This document shows positions 42,755 through 51,094 of a DNA stretch of 57,285 nucleotides, piece by piece (the stretch's first letter is position 1; the number at the start of each line of letters is the position of its first letter). This DNA comes from BRHc4a sp049323915 (GTDB lineage Bacteria; Bacillota; Desulfotomaculia; Desulfotomaculales; Desulfocucumaceae). Location: contig JBMOPC010000095.1 in assembly GCA_049323915.1 (NCBI GenBank), forward strand, positions 1 to 57,285. Reading direction: 5' to 3'. Made by a program: the position numbers and the translations under genes. A model generated the notes under the pieces. The model was not told the origin of the DNA. It made no database searches and saw only the letters and a program-made list of their open reading frames with translations.

Positions 42755-44038
42755 ATGAGGTTTTTATATGAGTCTATGATTCAAGCTTCCAGGGCACATG
42801 CCAGATGGGAGATTGAAGTGTCCAGGACCATCTTAAAAGACCGTAGGAAGCTGTTAATACTAATGGTGCTTTTCCTACCGGTTTTAATCCCTGCCATAGC
42901 TCACGCGGCAGGAACCCTTCCGGGTTATATCGGAGGCAAAACCTCGTATGGCCCGTCGTTTTATACTCCTGAAATATTTTACGGATCTATAGCTGTAGGC
43001 CTTATCGCGGGCTTAATAACCGGCTGCATAGGCGCCGGTGGAGGCTTTGTAATAACCCCTGCGCTGATGAGCCTGGGGGTAAAGGGTATTCTTGCTGTGG
43101 GCACTGATATGTTTCACATTTTTGCGAAGGCCATCATGGGAACCACCATACACAAAAAGCTCGGCAACGTGCATGTAGGTTTGGCTATAGCGTTCCTGGT
43201 CGGTTCCGGCCTAGGGGTCACCGGCGGCGGGATCATAAACCGCGAGCTATTCAATTATAACCCGGTTTTAAGCAACCTGGTTATAAGCGCCATTTACGTC
43301 GTTATGCTTGGCTTCCTTGGGTTCTATGCTTTGTATGATTATATCAAAGCAACAAAAAGCGCATCTGCGGATCATGGCGATGCCCATGGCGGCCCTGCGG
43401 GTTTAACCAACCTGGCCATAAAGGTGCAATCCATCAATATTCCGCCAATGATTAAGTTCGACGAAGACATTACCCCCGGCGGCAGAAGGGTCTCCGGTGT
43501 ATTTGTGGCGATGTGCGGCGTGGTGGTAGGTTTCATGGCAGCCATCCTCGGCGTGGGCGGCGGCTTCCTGACCTTCCCCGCATTTGTGTACGTACTTGGA
43601 GTGTCGTCCTTTACAACGGTCGGAACCGATATTTTACAAATCATTTTCACCGCCGGATACGGTTCTATTGCGCAGTACGCCGTGTACGGGTACGTTTTCT
43701 ACACCCTGGCCATAGGCATGCTGATCGGGTCCTTGCTGGGCGTTCAGCTTGGCGCGATCACAACCAAAGTTGTACCCGGCGTTAAAATCAGAGCGTTTTA
43801 TGCCGTTGCCATCCTGGCCGGCTTTGTCAACAGGCTCTTTGCCCTGCCGGAAAACCTCCAGCAGATGGATTACATCAAGATGGCCCCGGAGACGTCAAGG
43901 TTGATCGCCAACATCGGGTCGGTTATATTCTTTGTCATAGTAGGTATTTTTGCCGGCTGGATTATTCTTACCTTCATTCGCAACATACCAAGGCTCCGGG
44001 CAGAGTCTGCCGCCGCCGGGAAAGGAGTGAGCCACTAA
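42755..44038 (+). CDS. TauE/SafE-family (DUF81) membrane transporter
   Basis: 427 aa. A basic N-terminus of about 30 residues and a hydrophobic segment (LLILMVLFLPVLIPAIAHA) precede the two DUF81 halves: LIAGLITGCIGAGGGFVITP near residue 90 and VVGFMAAILGVGGGFLTFP near residue 255, each with the glycine-rich signature. A central 50-residue hydrophilic loop (SADHGDAHGGPAGL) separates them. Family members export sulfite or sulfoacetate or move other sulfur oxyanions. Location near the sulfate reduction genes suggests sulfate/sulfite traffic (inference). First gene of a three-gene operon; strong RBS GAGGAGG. Confidence 0.85.
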   Translation: MRFLYESMIQASRAHARWEIEVSRTILKDRRKLLILMVLFLPVLIPAIAHAAGTLPGYIGGKTSYGPSFYTPEIFYGSIAVGLIAGLITGCIGAGGGFVITPALMSLGVKGILAVGTDMFHIFAKAIMGTTIHKKLGNVHVGLAIAFLVGSGLGVTGGGIINRELFNYNPVLSNLVISAIYVVMLGFLGFYALYDYIKATKSASADHGDAHGGPAGLTNLAIKVQSINIPPMIKFDEDITPGGRRVSGVFVAMCGVVVGFMAAILGVGGGFLTFPAFVYVLGVSSFTTVGTDILQIIFTAGYGSIAQYAVYGYVFYTLAIGMLIGSLLGVQLGAITTKVVPGVKIRAFYAVAILAGFVNRLFALPENLQQMDYIKMAPETSRLIANIGSVIFFVIVGIFAGWIILTFIRNIPRLRAESAAAGKGVSH

Positions 44039-44039
44039 T

Positions 44040-44750
44040 ATGATAAGAAACAGCAAAACATTCGTAATAGGGCTGTTCCTAATGGTATCCTTTATGGGCA
44101 TATTCACCTATATAATGTCGCCATCCTTCGGGAACGGCAAGACCGGCCTAATGTTCGCCGACGACATATTCAACTCCCTCTCCAAGGGATCTGCCTACTT
44201 TATTAAAGATGAGCTGGTGAAAGCTGAGAAGCAGGTGGGCACCCGCATCGATGTCAGCATAAAAGCTTCAGACAAGGAAAGGGCTGAAACATGGGGCAAG
44301 TTATTCTCAGCGGCCGGTGCGCAAGTTAAAGTTGACGATGTCAAAGTATCTGTTAAGGGCGATCTTGGTAATATAATGAAGGAAACACTGGCCGACTGCG
44401 ACTCTATGTATTACAACAATGGAAGTAAAATAAAGGCGAAATACGGCTATGAGGCAAAAGAAACCATGTATGCCTGGTATGATGCCTATAAGAAAATCGA
44501 CAAGGAGTTAAAAACCCAGCAAAAATTCAAAGAATCCAGCGCGGTTAACAATCTTACCAAAAAAGCCATTGAGCCTGCATACAACTTCTACAATATTGAA
44601 ATCAAATATGTTAGAGACAATGTCGCCACAGTTACGTTTATGCTGGTCTTCTACGTAATCTACACTTTATGGTTCGGTTTCGCAATTTACTACATGTGCG
44701 ATGGGTTAGGCATTTCCACGAGCAAGGCAGCCAAAAAATCTGAGGCTTAG
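44040..44750 (+). CDS. membrane partner of the TauE-type transporter, unknown family
   Basis: 236 aa. One N-terminal membrane segment (FVIGLFLMVSFMGIFTYIM), an extended soluble domain of about 160 residues rich in Lys and predicted helices, with VGTRIDVSIKASDKERAETW in the middle, and a C-terminal membrane segment (VATVTFMLVFYVIYTLWFGF). The soluble part would face the outside if both ends are cytoplasmic. It starts 1 base after tauE stops, so it is tightly coupled. No named family recognised; a subunit or binding domain for the transporter is inferred. Confidence 0.75.
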   Translation: MIRNSKTFVIGLFLMVSFMGIFTYIMSPSFGNGKTGLMFADDIFNSLSKGSAYFIKDELVKAEKQVGTRIDVSIKASDKERAETWGKLFSAAGAQVKVDDVKVSVKGDLGNIMKETLADCDSMYYNNGSKIKAKYGYEAKETMYAWYDAYKKIDKELKTQQKFKESSAVNNLTKKAIEPAYNFYNIEIKYVRDNVATVTFMLVFYVIYTLWFGFAIYYMCDGLGISTSKAAKKSEA

Positions 44751-44782
44751 AAAAACAAAAAAGTGTTTAGGAGGTTATTAAT

Positions 44783-45328
44783 ATGGAAAAAGCCGTTAAG
44801 GACATAATGATTTACATTGACAAACATCCCAGAATATCATCAACTTCCAGCGTCAAGGATGCGGTGGCTGAATTAATCGGGGCTCTCAGATCGGGAACCT
44901 GCTTCAACAATACCCCCCTTCTTGTAATGGAAAAGAATAATCTTGTGGGTCTGCTGGGCATAAAAGAGATAATGCAGGCCATAAACCCGGTGGTCTTTAA
45001 GGAAGGCATCTACCGCGGGTGGAGCACATCGGATGAATGGTCACAGCCTTTGTTCCTGAAAGGACTTTTCACAGAAAAAAGCAAGGAAATATCAGATTTG
45101 AGGGTAAGTGACATCATGAGGCCGGCAGACCAGTTTTTATCCTTAAGCGATAATTTGCTTAAGGCCTTGCATGTTCTCACTTTAAATGGATTCGAGGCAG
45201 TTCCGGTTTGGCATGACGGCCGTGTGGCCGGCATGGTAGGTGTCATGGAAATAATGAATGAAATTGCAGCAATACAGACAGAAAACGACCCCGGCATGGA
45301 AGCAACAATAAAACAGGCCGCCGTTTAA
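44783..45328 (+). CDS. CBS-pair domain protein
   Basis: 181 aa with two CBS motifs: residues 5-65 (VKDIMIYIDKHPRISSTSSV, VMEKNNLVGLLGIKEIM) and 105-165 (VSDIMRPADQFLSLSDNLLK, VWHDGRVAGMVGVMEIM). CBS pairs bind adenosine nucleotides (AMP, ATP, SAM). In a cell whose sulfate activation turns ATP into AMP, such a sensor on a sulfur-anion transporter could link transport to energy charge; this is inference. RBS GGAGG. Followed by a terminator. Confidence 0.85.
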   Translation: MEKAVKDIMIYIDKHPRISSTSSVKDAVAELIGALRSGTCFNNTPLLVMEKNNLVGLLGIKEIMQAINPVVFKEGIYRGWSTSDEWSQPLFLKGLFTEKSKEISDLRVSDIMRPADQFLSLSDNLLKALHVLTLNGFEAVPVWHDGRVAGMVGVMEIMNEIAAIQTENDPGMEATIKQAAV

Positions 45329-45352
45329 ATCCATTTTTACCATAAAACCACT

Positions 45353-45384
45353 GGCCACTCCCAATGGGGGTGGCCCTTTTTTCT
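45353..45384 (+). terminator. terminator of the tauE operon
   Basis: GGCCACTCCC-aatg-GGGGTGGCC then CTTTTTT, 25 bases past the CBS gene. Confidence 0.9.
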
Positions 45385-45602
45385 GTACAAGGGAAGACCT
45401 TATTTTAACTTTCACCGGACATGAACACATTAGACTTGTGAATTATTCGACTATAAATAAATGCCGATGGGTTGTTTTTTTAAACATTTGAGAATTTTGT
45501 TCTTGTAAAAAAATTATAACTGTACGATTATAATATCAAGTAAGCAGTACTGAAACAAACAGGTTGTTTTTAGGAATACCATTAGTGAAGGAGGATAGAA
45601 TC

Positions 45603-45758
45603 ATGAACAGCCTGATGAAGTTGATAAGAAGATTCGCGGACAGATTTATGGACTATGCCAATGTAGGGTTCCGTTATATTGATGCTCCCAGGTACAATGA
45701 AAAACTTTATTCCATTGAAAATGAAGTCAGCTCCGGCAAGAAAAGAAAAACTGCTTAA
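45603..45758 (+). CDS. small basic protein, unknown (51 aa)
   Basis: ATG at 45603 with GAAGGAGGATAG upstream. The product is amphipathic and basic: MNSLMKLIRRFADRFMDYAN then VGFRYIDAPRYNEKLYSIEN and a Lys-rich end KKRKTA. A perfect TATAAT lies at 45529-45534, and a terminator follows. No family recognised. It stands alone between the tauE operon and the 219-aa unknown gene. Confidence 0.65.
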   Translation: MNSLMKLIRRFADRFMDYANVGFRYIDAPRYNEKLYSIENEVSSGKKRKTA

Positions 45759-45814
45759 ATGCTGACCTGATAATTAATAAATTTCAGTATAAAATATTAT
45801 GGCCAGTGAAACAG

Positions 45815-45845
45815 GTTCCGGCTTTTTTGAAGCTGGAACTTTTTC
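45815..45845 (+). terminator. terminator of the 51-aa gene
   Basis: GTTCCGGCTT-tttt-GAAGCTGGAAC with TTTTT; one G-T wobble pair. Confidence 0.85.
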
Positions 45846-45894
45846 ATTTACATAGTGCTTTTAGTAAAAAAACCATAAAACACTCTTGAACTTT

Positions 45895-45923
45895 TTGTTA
45901 AGCTGTGTAAAAATACATATAGG
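45895..45923 (+). promoter_or_regulatory. promoter of the 219-aa unknown gene
   Basis: TTGTTA, 17-base spacer, TATAGG, about 50 bases before the start codon. Confidence 0.5.
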
Positions 45924-45975
45924 ATTGTGATTTTCCTCACATCATAAGCAAACGCTAGAAAAAGGAGATTTCGGA

Positions 45976-46635
45976 ATGACGGCAATAGGCTGCATCATGT
46001 CTTTTGCCAACAGAATAAGGGCGCTATTCTTCCCGTTTGAGGAACCCGCCAAAATCCGGAACAAATACCCTTTGTACTGGCTTGCGCCTTCTGTAGACTA
46101 CAAAACCAGAAGAATACGGATAGGCAGCCTATTAAAAAGCACATCAAAACATGACAGGGACAATAAAACAATTAACTACCCTATAAAGACTGGAATTTTT
46201 AAATACTTATTACCTCTTTTGGGGCTTGATCCTTGTGAGAAAAAGCAGGTGGCCGTCCAAATCGCCCGGCTGGAAGATAATTTTATCGTTGAAAATGGCA
46301 TGCTAAGACTCAGGCTTGCCATGCTGCTGAACCTGGACTGTGTGGCCGTCAGGCTCAGGGAATATGACTACTTATCATTGAAAAAAAGGATGCACATCCA
46401 CAGGGGCCCGGATATTAATGTCGCAGGTGTGGCACGAAAGAATGGCAGCGGTTATGATTACTATGGAATCAGCCCGGCGCAAGTGGAAGTGCTTACCCGA
46501 TCATACAGGGTACCCCTTGCGGACCAGGTAATGCAGACGGCACAAGAATCCGTGGCCGGCATGGCACAGGAGATGTGTAACGGGGATCGGGAAGTGGTGC
46601 AAAAACATAAAAAACTGGTTCTTATTAAAAAGTAA
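45976..46635 (+). CDS. unknown protein (219 aa)
   Basis: The start ATG has AAAAGGAG upstream. The protein is soluble and basic, with a segment KYPLYWLAPSVDYKTRRIRI near residue 35, a central LRLRLAMLLNLDCVAVRLRE near residue 115, and a C-terminal helix DQVMQTAQESVAGMAQEM. No known domain is recognised and no signal peptide is seen. It is between two independent small genes and has its own promoter. I can assign no function. Confidence 0.6.
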   Translation: MTAIGCIMSFANRIRALFFPFEEPAKIRNKYPLYWLAPSVDYKTRRIRIGSLLKSTSKHDRDNKTINYPIKTGIFKYLLPLLGLDPCEKKQVAVQIARLEDNFIVENGMLRLRLAMLLNLDCVAVRLREYDYLSLKKRMHIHRGPDINVAGVARKNGSGYDYYGISPAQVEVLTRSYRVPLADQVMQTAQESVAGMAQEMCNGDREVVQKHKKLVLIKK

Positions 46636-46782
46636 TTGGTCTGGACAAGAGCAAACGCAATACGGCCTAATACAGAAAGGCAGGGTTACAGTCGTGTTAC
46701 CTGTGCCTTTTTCTTTGTTTAGGCGGCATGCAAGAAGGATTTTTTGCATTGCTGGAGAAAATAAGGTCGGGGAGGTGAATAG

Positions 46783-47133
46783 ATGTCTAAAATCGAAGAG
46801 GCTCTGGCGATGTGCCTGGAACTGGGAAGAATAATAGCCCAGACAGATGAATACAAAGCCATGAAAAAGGCTGAATATGACCTTTTGCATGATGCCGAAG
46901 CCCGTAAAATGGTGGAGAATTTGCAGCAGCTGCAGGTTGATCAAGCCAAGAAGCAGATGTCCGGCATAGATCTTACCGAAGCAGAGAAAAAAAATCTTCG
47001 TGAAACTGAGCAGACGGCCATTCAGCACCCGGTGGTGAGGGCTTCACACATGGCAAACGCCAATTTTCAGGAAATAATGAAGGAAATAAGCAAAAAAATA
47101 CGTGAAGGCATCAAAGTACATTCTGTTGAATAG
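46783..47133 (+). CDS. YlbF/YmcA-family protein
   Basis: 116 aa, almost all helix (Com_YlbF fold). It shows the family pattern ALELGRIIAQTDEYKAMKKAE-like at the start (LELGRIIAQTDEYKAMKKAE), with MVENLQQLQVDQAKKQMSG in the middle. In Bacillus, YlbF, YmcA and YaaT form a complex that affects RNase Y, competence and sporulation. Whether this copy acts so is unknown. RBS GGGGAGG. It ends in a bidirectional terminator with hdrB. Confidence 0.8.
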   Translation: MSKIEEALAMCLELGRIIAQTDEYKAMKKAEYDLLHDAEARKMVENLQQLQVDQAKKQMSGIDLTEAEKKNLRETEQTAIQHPVVRASHMANANFQEIMKEISKKIREGIKVHSVE

Positions 47134-47154
47134 ACATACTTACGGCATAAAAAT

Positions 47155-47188
47155 AAAAAATCAGGGTTATTTCCTGATTTTTTATTTT
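47155..47188. terminator. bidirectional terminator between ylbF-like gene and hdrB
   Basis: AAAAAATCAGG-gttattt-CCTGATTTTTT, with A run on one side and T run on the other, so it can end both converging transcripts. Confidence 0.9.
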
Positions 47189-47243
47189 AAGCCCATTATT
47201 CATTTTCTCTAAGAAAATCTAACCCTCACTTGTACAAGTCCTT

Positions 47244-48125
47244 CTAAGGCCTGATGCCATACTTGCCCAAAGCCTCGAAAGGTGAAACAATATTGTACTT
47301 AAGCGCCCAGGTATCAGGCGGCAGGTCAAAAGCTACGCTCATCAGCTGGGTTATAAATAGAACCGGCATGGAGGCCTCCAGAGGGTGGTTTTTCCTGACC
47401 ATTCCCTGGTAGGCGTCAAGGTTCAGCTGGCACATCGGGCATGGCGTCACCATAAGCTGCGCCTGGTCATCAAGTGCGGACCTGATCAGATTAAAGGTCG
47501 ATTCTATGGTTATTTCCGGTCTGGTTATAGAATGGGAACTGCCGCAGCAGCGGGCCTTCAGGGGGAACTTGACGGGAACTGCCCCCAGAGCCTCAATTAT
47601 TTTGTCAAAAAACACCGGCTGCTCCGGGTCGTCGAAGGCCCAAGGAAATACCCGCGGTGTCTGGCATCCCACGTAGCCGGCCACTCTTAAACCGGAAAGG
47701 GGCCTCTTAACCATGGCTTTAATCCTGTCAAGGCCAATATCTCTGACCAGCCACTCTATCATCTGGAGTATCTTCAGCGTACCGTTATATCTGAGGCCTG
47801 CCGCACCCAGCGCCTCGTTCGCCGCCAGCCTGAAATGATCGTCCTCGACAAACTTTTTGTTGGTAATGGCAAGGTTCATGTAGCATGAGCTGCACGGCAC
47901 AATGATGTCTAGACCTTTTGGCTCGGCCAGGGCCAGGTTTCTGGCGGCCATAACCTGGGCCGGATAGTCGCCCACCACTCCGGAGGCCACTGTGGCGCCA
48001 CAGCAGTTCCAGTCGTGTATTTCTTCAATGCCGACTCCCATAGCACTGGCAACCGCCTCAAAGGACTTCAGGTACGGAACAGCTGCTCCCTCCATAGAAC
48101 AGCCGGGGTAAAAGCTGTATCTCAT
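47244..48125 (-). CDS. hdrB: HdrB-like heterodisulfide reductase subunit (two CCG domains)
   Basis: 293 aa. Two cysteine-rich CCG modules: CSMEGAAVPYL, then DWNCCGATVASG and PCSSCYMNLA; and GYVGCQTPRVF, then ARCCGSSHSITRP and TPCPMCQLNLDAY. These bind the noncubane 4Fe-4S clusters of HdrB. In methanogens HdrB reduces the CoM-CoB heterodisulfide; in Gram-positive sulfate reducers hdrCB follows qmoAB and is thought to replace the membrane subunit QmoC. Its start overlaps the hdrC stop by one base (TAATG). Confidence 0.92.
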   Translation of the reverse strand: MRYSFYPGCSMEGAAVPYLKSFEAVASAMGVGIEEIHDWNCCGATVASGVVGDYPAQVMAARNLALAEPKGLDIIVPCSSCYMNLAITNKKFVEDDHFRLAANEALGAAGLRYNGTLKILQMIEWLVRDIGLDRIKAMVKRPLSGLRVAGYVGCQTPRVFPWAFDDPEQPVFFDKIIEALGAVPVKFPLKARCCGSSHSITRPEITIESTFNLIRSALDDQAQLMVTPCPMCQLNLDAYQGMVRKNHPLEASMPVLFITQLMSVAFDLPPDTWALKYNIVSPFEALGKYGIRP

Positions 48126-48724
48126 TACCTTCCCTCCCCTTTATGCATCTGGGCCTGGGCCCGCTCTACAATCTGTTTCATACCTTTTAGTCCTTTAATG
48201 CCCTTGGGAGGCTTTAAGGGGATACGGCTGTGCTTCATCATGTTCATACCCAGGTCTTTCATTTCGAAGCCTTTCTTTATTTCGCTCCACCCTCGCTTGA
48301 GGTAATACCTGGCCATGAGTCCGCCCTCAAATACCCGTCCCCTGTTCATGATCTCCTGCCAGAAAGCCTGATAGAATGTGGCCTGGGGCCTTTCTGTAAA
48401 TCCAAGCATAATGGCATGGCATTTCATATCGTGCATAACGTCCACTATGGGTATGCCTCTGGGGCAGCGCACCTTGCACATAAGGCAGGTGCTGCACATC
48501 CACATCGTATTTGACTTTAAAACCTCTTCCCTCTTTCCCGCCCTGATCAACAGGAACAGTTTCCGTGGCGAATAATCCATCTCTTCCCTGGTTGCGCAAG
48601 ACAGAGCACACATCCCGCACTGCATGCAGATCTTGACATACCGGCCGTTTTCCAGATTATAAATCTCACTGGCAAATTCGGTGCTGTACTTGACCGGTGT
48701 GGAGGAAACATTAACATCAGTCAT
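48125..48724 (-). CDS. hdrC: HdrC-like heterodisulfide reductase Fe-S subunit
   Basis: About 199 aa with two 4Fe-4S motifs: CMQCGMCALSC near residue 33 and CSTCLMCKVRCPRG near residue 78, then helices. I choose the ATG at 48724 (AAAGGAG 9 bases upstream) rather than the one 7 codons before it. It passes electrons between QmoAB and HdrB. No membrane segment is visible, unlike QmoC, so linkage to the menaquinone pool is not explained by this locus. Confidence 0.92.
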   Translation of the reverse strand: MTDVNVSSTPVKYSTEFASEIYNLENGRYVKICMQCGMCALSCATREEMDYSPRKLFLLIRAGKREEVLKSNTMWMCSTCLMCKVRCPRGIPIVDVMHDMKCHAIMLGFTERPQATFYQAFWQEIMNRGRVFEGGLMARYYLKRGWSEIKKGFEMKDLGMNMMKHSRIPLKPPKGIKGLKGMKQIVERAQAQMHKGEGR

Positions 48725-48810
48725 CTTTCTATGCTCCTTTGGCAAAATGTGATGTTTCCCTGTAATGATGCAGCCACTGAATAGTCATTCACTGGTTTTA
48801 AAAGGAGCCA

Positions 48811-48830
48811 GGACGGCCAGCAGGCCGTCC
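48811..48830 (-). other. intercistronic hairpin between qmoB and hdrC
   Basis: Perfect 8-bp stem GGACGGCC-agca-GGCCGTCC without a T run. Likely an mRNA processing or stability element. Confidence 0.65.
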
Positions 48831-48863
48831 CTTCCTTTTTAATAAATCTTCTTGTGGCTACTA

Positions 48864-51092
48864 TTAGAATCCCTTCATCGGGTTGGGGCCGAATTCCTCA
48901 ATTCTATCCACGAATTCCCCGATAATTTTGGGTATCTTATCGTAGTCCATTATGCTTACCTCGGTTATAAATACCCGATCAGACTCCAGCCCAAGCCTGT
49001 TAAGGGTTTCAGACACCTTGGACAGCCTTATGCCGGCCAGCTCGCTGCCCTTCATAAAGTGGCACTGGTAGTCATCGCCGTGCTTACAGCCCATCAGCAG
49101 CACTCCGTCAATACCTCTGGACATGGCATCGTTAATCCATATCAGGTTCAGCGATCCAAGGCAGCGTACCGGTATGACGCGAACCCACTTGCTGTAGCTG
49201 AGGCGGTTAATACCGGCCATGTCCAGGGCTGGAATGGCGTCGTTTTCACAGGCGAAGATAAGGACTCTCGGCTTTTCCTCGTCTTCTTCGGGAACCTCAA
49301 CGGCCTTAAGCATATTGCCGATCATGGGGACAGAGTAATTCTTGAAGGAGATAATCCTCTCCGGACATGCTCCCATACAGGTGCCGCACCTTCTGCAGCG
49401 GGTCGGGTTGGGCAGCGGGTTGGCCTTCTCGTCCTCGTTAATGGCCCCGAAGGGACATTCCTCGGTGCAGCGCTTGCACTGCGTGCAGCGGGTCATCTGG
49501 AACTCGGGGAATGAAAGGTCTCCGGAACGCGGGTGCACCGCCATGCCCCGGGCTGTCATTTCCACGCACTGGATGGCCTTCAGCGCGGCGCCGGCGGCAT
49601 CCCCCGCAGCCTGGGCCATATCCATGGGCCTTCTCACGCTGCCGGCGGCATAAATACCGGTGCGGCGGGTCTCGTAGGGGAAGCAGATAAAGTGGGAATC
49701 CGGGAAGCCGTACTTGAGAGAAGGCAGTTCCGGGCCCTGCCTGTACTGCAGGTTCAGGATGTTTGACTTGATAATGGGAGAAGGCGCCGGAGCGGGAGCC
49801 TCGGTCCCCGCCGCTGCCTCGGCCTGGGCTTCCCCGCACAGTGCCGGGTCTTCAAAGGCGGTGGTGGGCACCATACCGTTTGCCAGCACCACCATATCAA
49901 TTTCATCGGCCATGGTGGGGGATCCCATCAACAGGTCCTGGGCCTCTATGCTTAAATTTCCTCCGTCATCGGACACGCCGGTGATGTCGGCCTTGACAAA
50001 CATTACTCCCTGGCTTTGAGCGTTCTTGTAGAAGTGCTCATACTGCCCCGAAGATCTGATGTCCTTGTAAAATACATAAACGGCGGCCTCGGGGTTTTGA
50101 CCCTTGACATACATGGCCTGCTTGATGGTCTCAACGCAGCATGCGGCCGAGCAGTATGGAAGGTGTTCACTGTCCCTGGAGCCGGCGCACTGTATAAAGG
50201 CAACCTTCTGAACCGCTTTTCCGTCCGAGGGGCGGACTATGGATCCCTTCATGGCTATCTCTTCAAACTGTGCCTGCGTGACTACATTGGGGGAAATACC
50301 GTAGCCAAGGTACTCCAGTTTTCCGGCATCGTAAGGCACGGCGCCGGTTGCCAGAACGATGGCGCCTACCCTCTCCTCAGCAGTGCTGTCTCCCTGCCTG
50401 ATAGCAACGTCAAACATCCCGGGAGCACCGGCTGTCTTTTCCACTGCCGCCGAGGTGTACACCTTGATGTTGGGGCTGCTTTCAATTTCCTTAACCAGTC
50501 CGTCCAGGTTGTTTTCCTCGGGATCGGCATACGGAGGATTAAGAGGTATTATTTTATATGACTTTTTGAGCCAGCCGCCGAGGGCATCCTCTTTCTCAAC
50601 CAGCACCACATTGTATCCGGCCCTGGCTGCCTCCAGGGCCGCCGTCATTCCGGCCAGGCCGCCGCCCACAACCATAATGCCCTTTGAAAGGTCTTCACCA
50701 ACATAGGGCTCCGGAGCCTCGAGGTTTTTAAACTTGGCCAGCGTTATCCTCATATAGTCCTCGGCCATCATCTGCGTGTCTTCGTCATCGGACTCCTGGG
50801 TCCAGACCACCCTCTCGCGGAGGCTGACCCTTTCCACAATCACAGACGGGCCGAAATCAAAGACATCATAGTTGACACGGCCTGAGCATCCGGCTATGAC
50901 GACAAAATTTACCCCTTCTCCTTCAACATCTTTCTTTATAATTTCCACGCCGTCCTTACCGCACAGAAATGCATCGGTCTTGCAGACAGGGGCTTTGTAT
51001 TCCTTGGTGGCCACTTTAGCGAGGGCGCTCATGTCCAGGGCATCGCCAATGCCGCATCCAGAACAGATATAGACTCCTATTTTCTTAGACAA
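48864..51092 (-). CDS. qmoB: QmoB, HdrA/MvhD-like subunit of the Qmo complex
   Basis: 742 aa if started at the TTG at 51092, which has GAGGGGG 8 bases upstream and gives the expected start KKIGVYICSGCGIGDALD. Order of domains: N-terminal MvhD-like part, FAD domain with IMVVGGGLAGMTAALEAARA near residue 145, two 4Fe-4S motifs CTQCKRCTEECP and CRRCGTCMGACP near residue 575, and a C-terminal MvhD domain (RVLIFACENDAIPALDMAG, LLMGCKHGDDYQCHF). It carries electrons to AprBA. An Ala/Pro-rich stretch (AAAGTEAPAPAPSP) interrupts the FAD part and looks like a linker. It starts 2 bases after the qmoA stop. Confidence 0.93.
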   Translation of the reverse strand: MSKKIGVYICSGCGIGDALDMSALAKVATKEYKAPVCKTDAFLCGKDGVEIIKKDVEGEGVNFVVIAGCSGRVNYDVFDFGPSVIVERVSLRERVVWTQESDDEDTQMMAEDYMRITLAKFKNLEAPEPYVGEDLSKGIMVVGGGLAGMTAALEAARAGYNVVLVEKEDALGGWLKKSYKIIPLNPPYADPEENNLDGLVKEIESSPNIKVYTSAAVEKTAGAPGMFDVAIRQGDSTAEERVGAIVLATGAVPYDAGKLEYLGYGISPNVVTQAQFEEIAMKGSIVRPSDGKAVQKVAFIQCAGSRDSEHLPYCSAACCVETIKQAMYVKGQNPEAAVYVFYKDIRSSGQYEHFYKNAQSQGVMFVKADITGVSDDGGNLSIEAQDLLMGSPTMADEIDMVVLANGMVPTTAFEDPALCGEAQAEAAAGTEAPAPAPSPIIKSNILNLQYRQGPELPSLKYGFPDSHFICFPYETRRTGIYAAGSVRRPMDMAQAAGDAAGAALKAIQCVEMTARGMAVHPRSGDLSFPEFQMTRCTQCKRCTEECPFGAINEDEKANPLPNPTRCRRCGTCMGACPERIISFKNYSVPMIGNMLKAVEVPEEDEEKPRVLIFACENDAIPALDMAGINRLSYSKWVRVIPVRCLGSLNLIWINDAMSRGIDGVLLMGCKHGDDYQCHFMKGSELAGIRLSKVSETLNRLGLESDRVFITEVSIMDYDKIPKIIGEFVDRIEEFGPNPMKGF

Positions 51093-51094
51093 TG

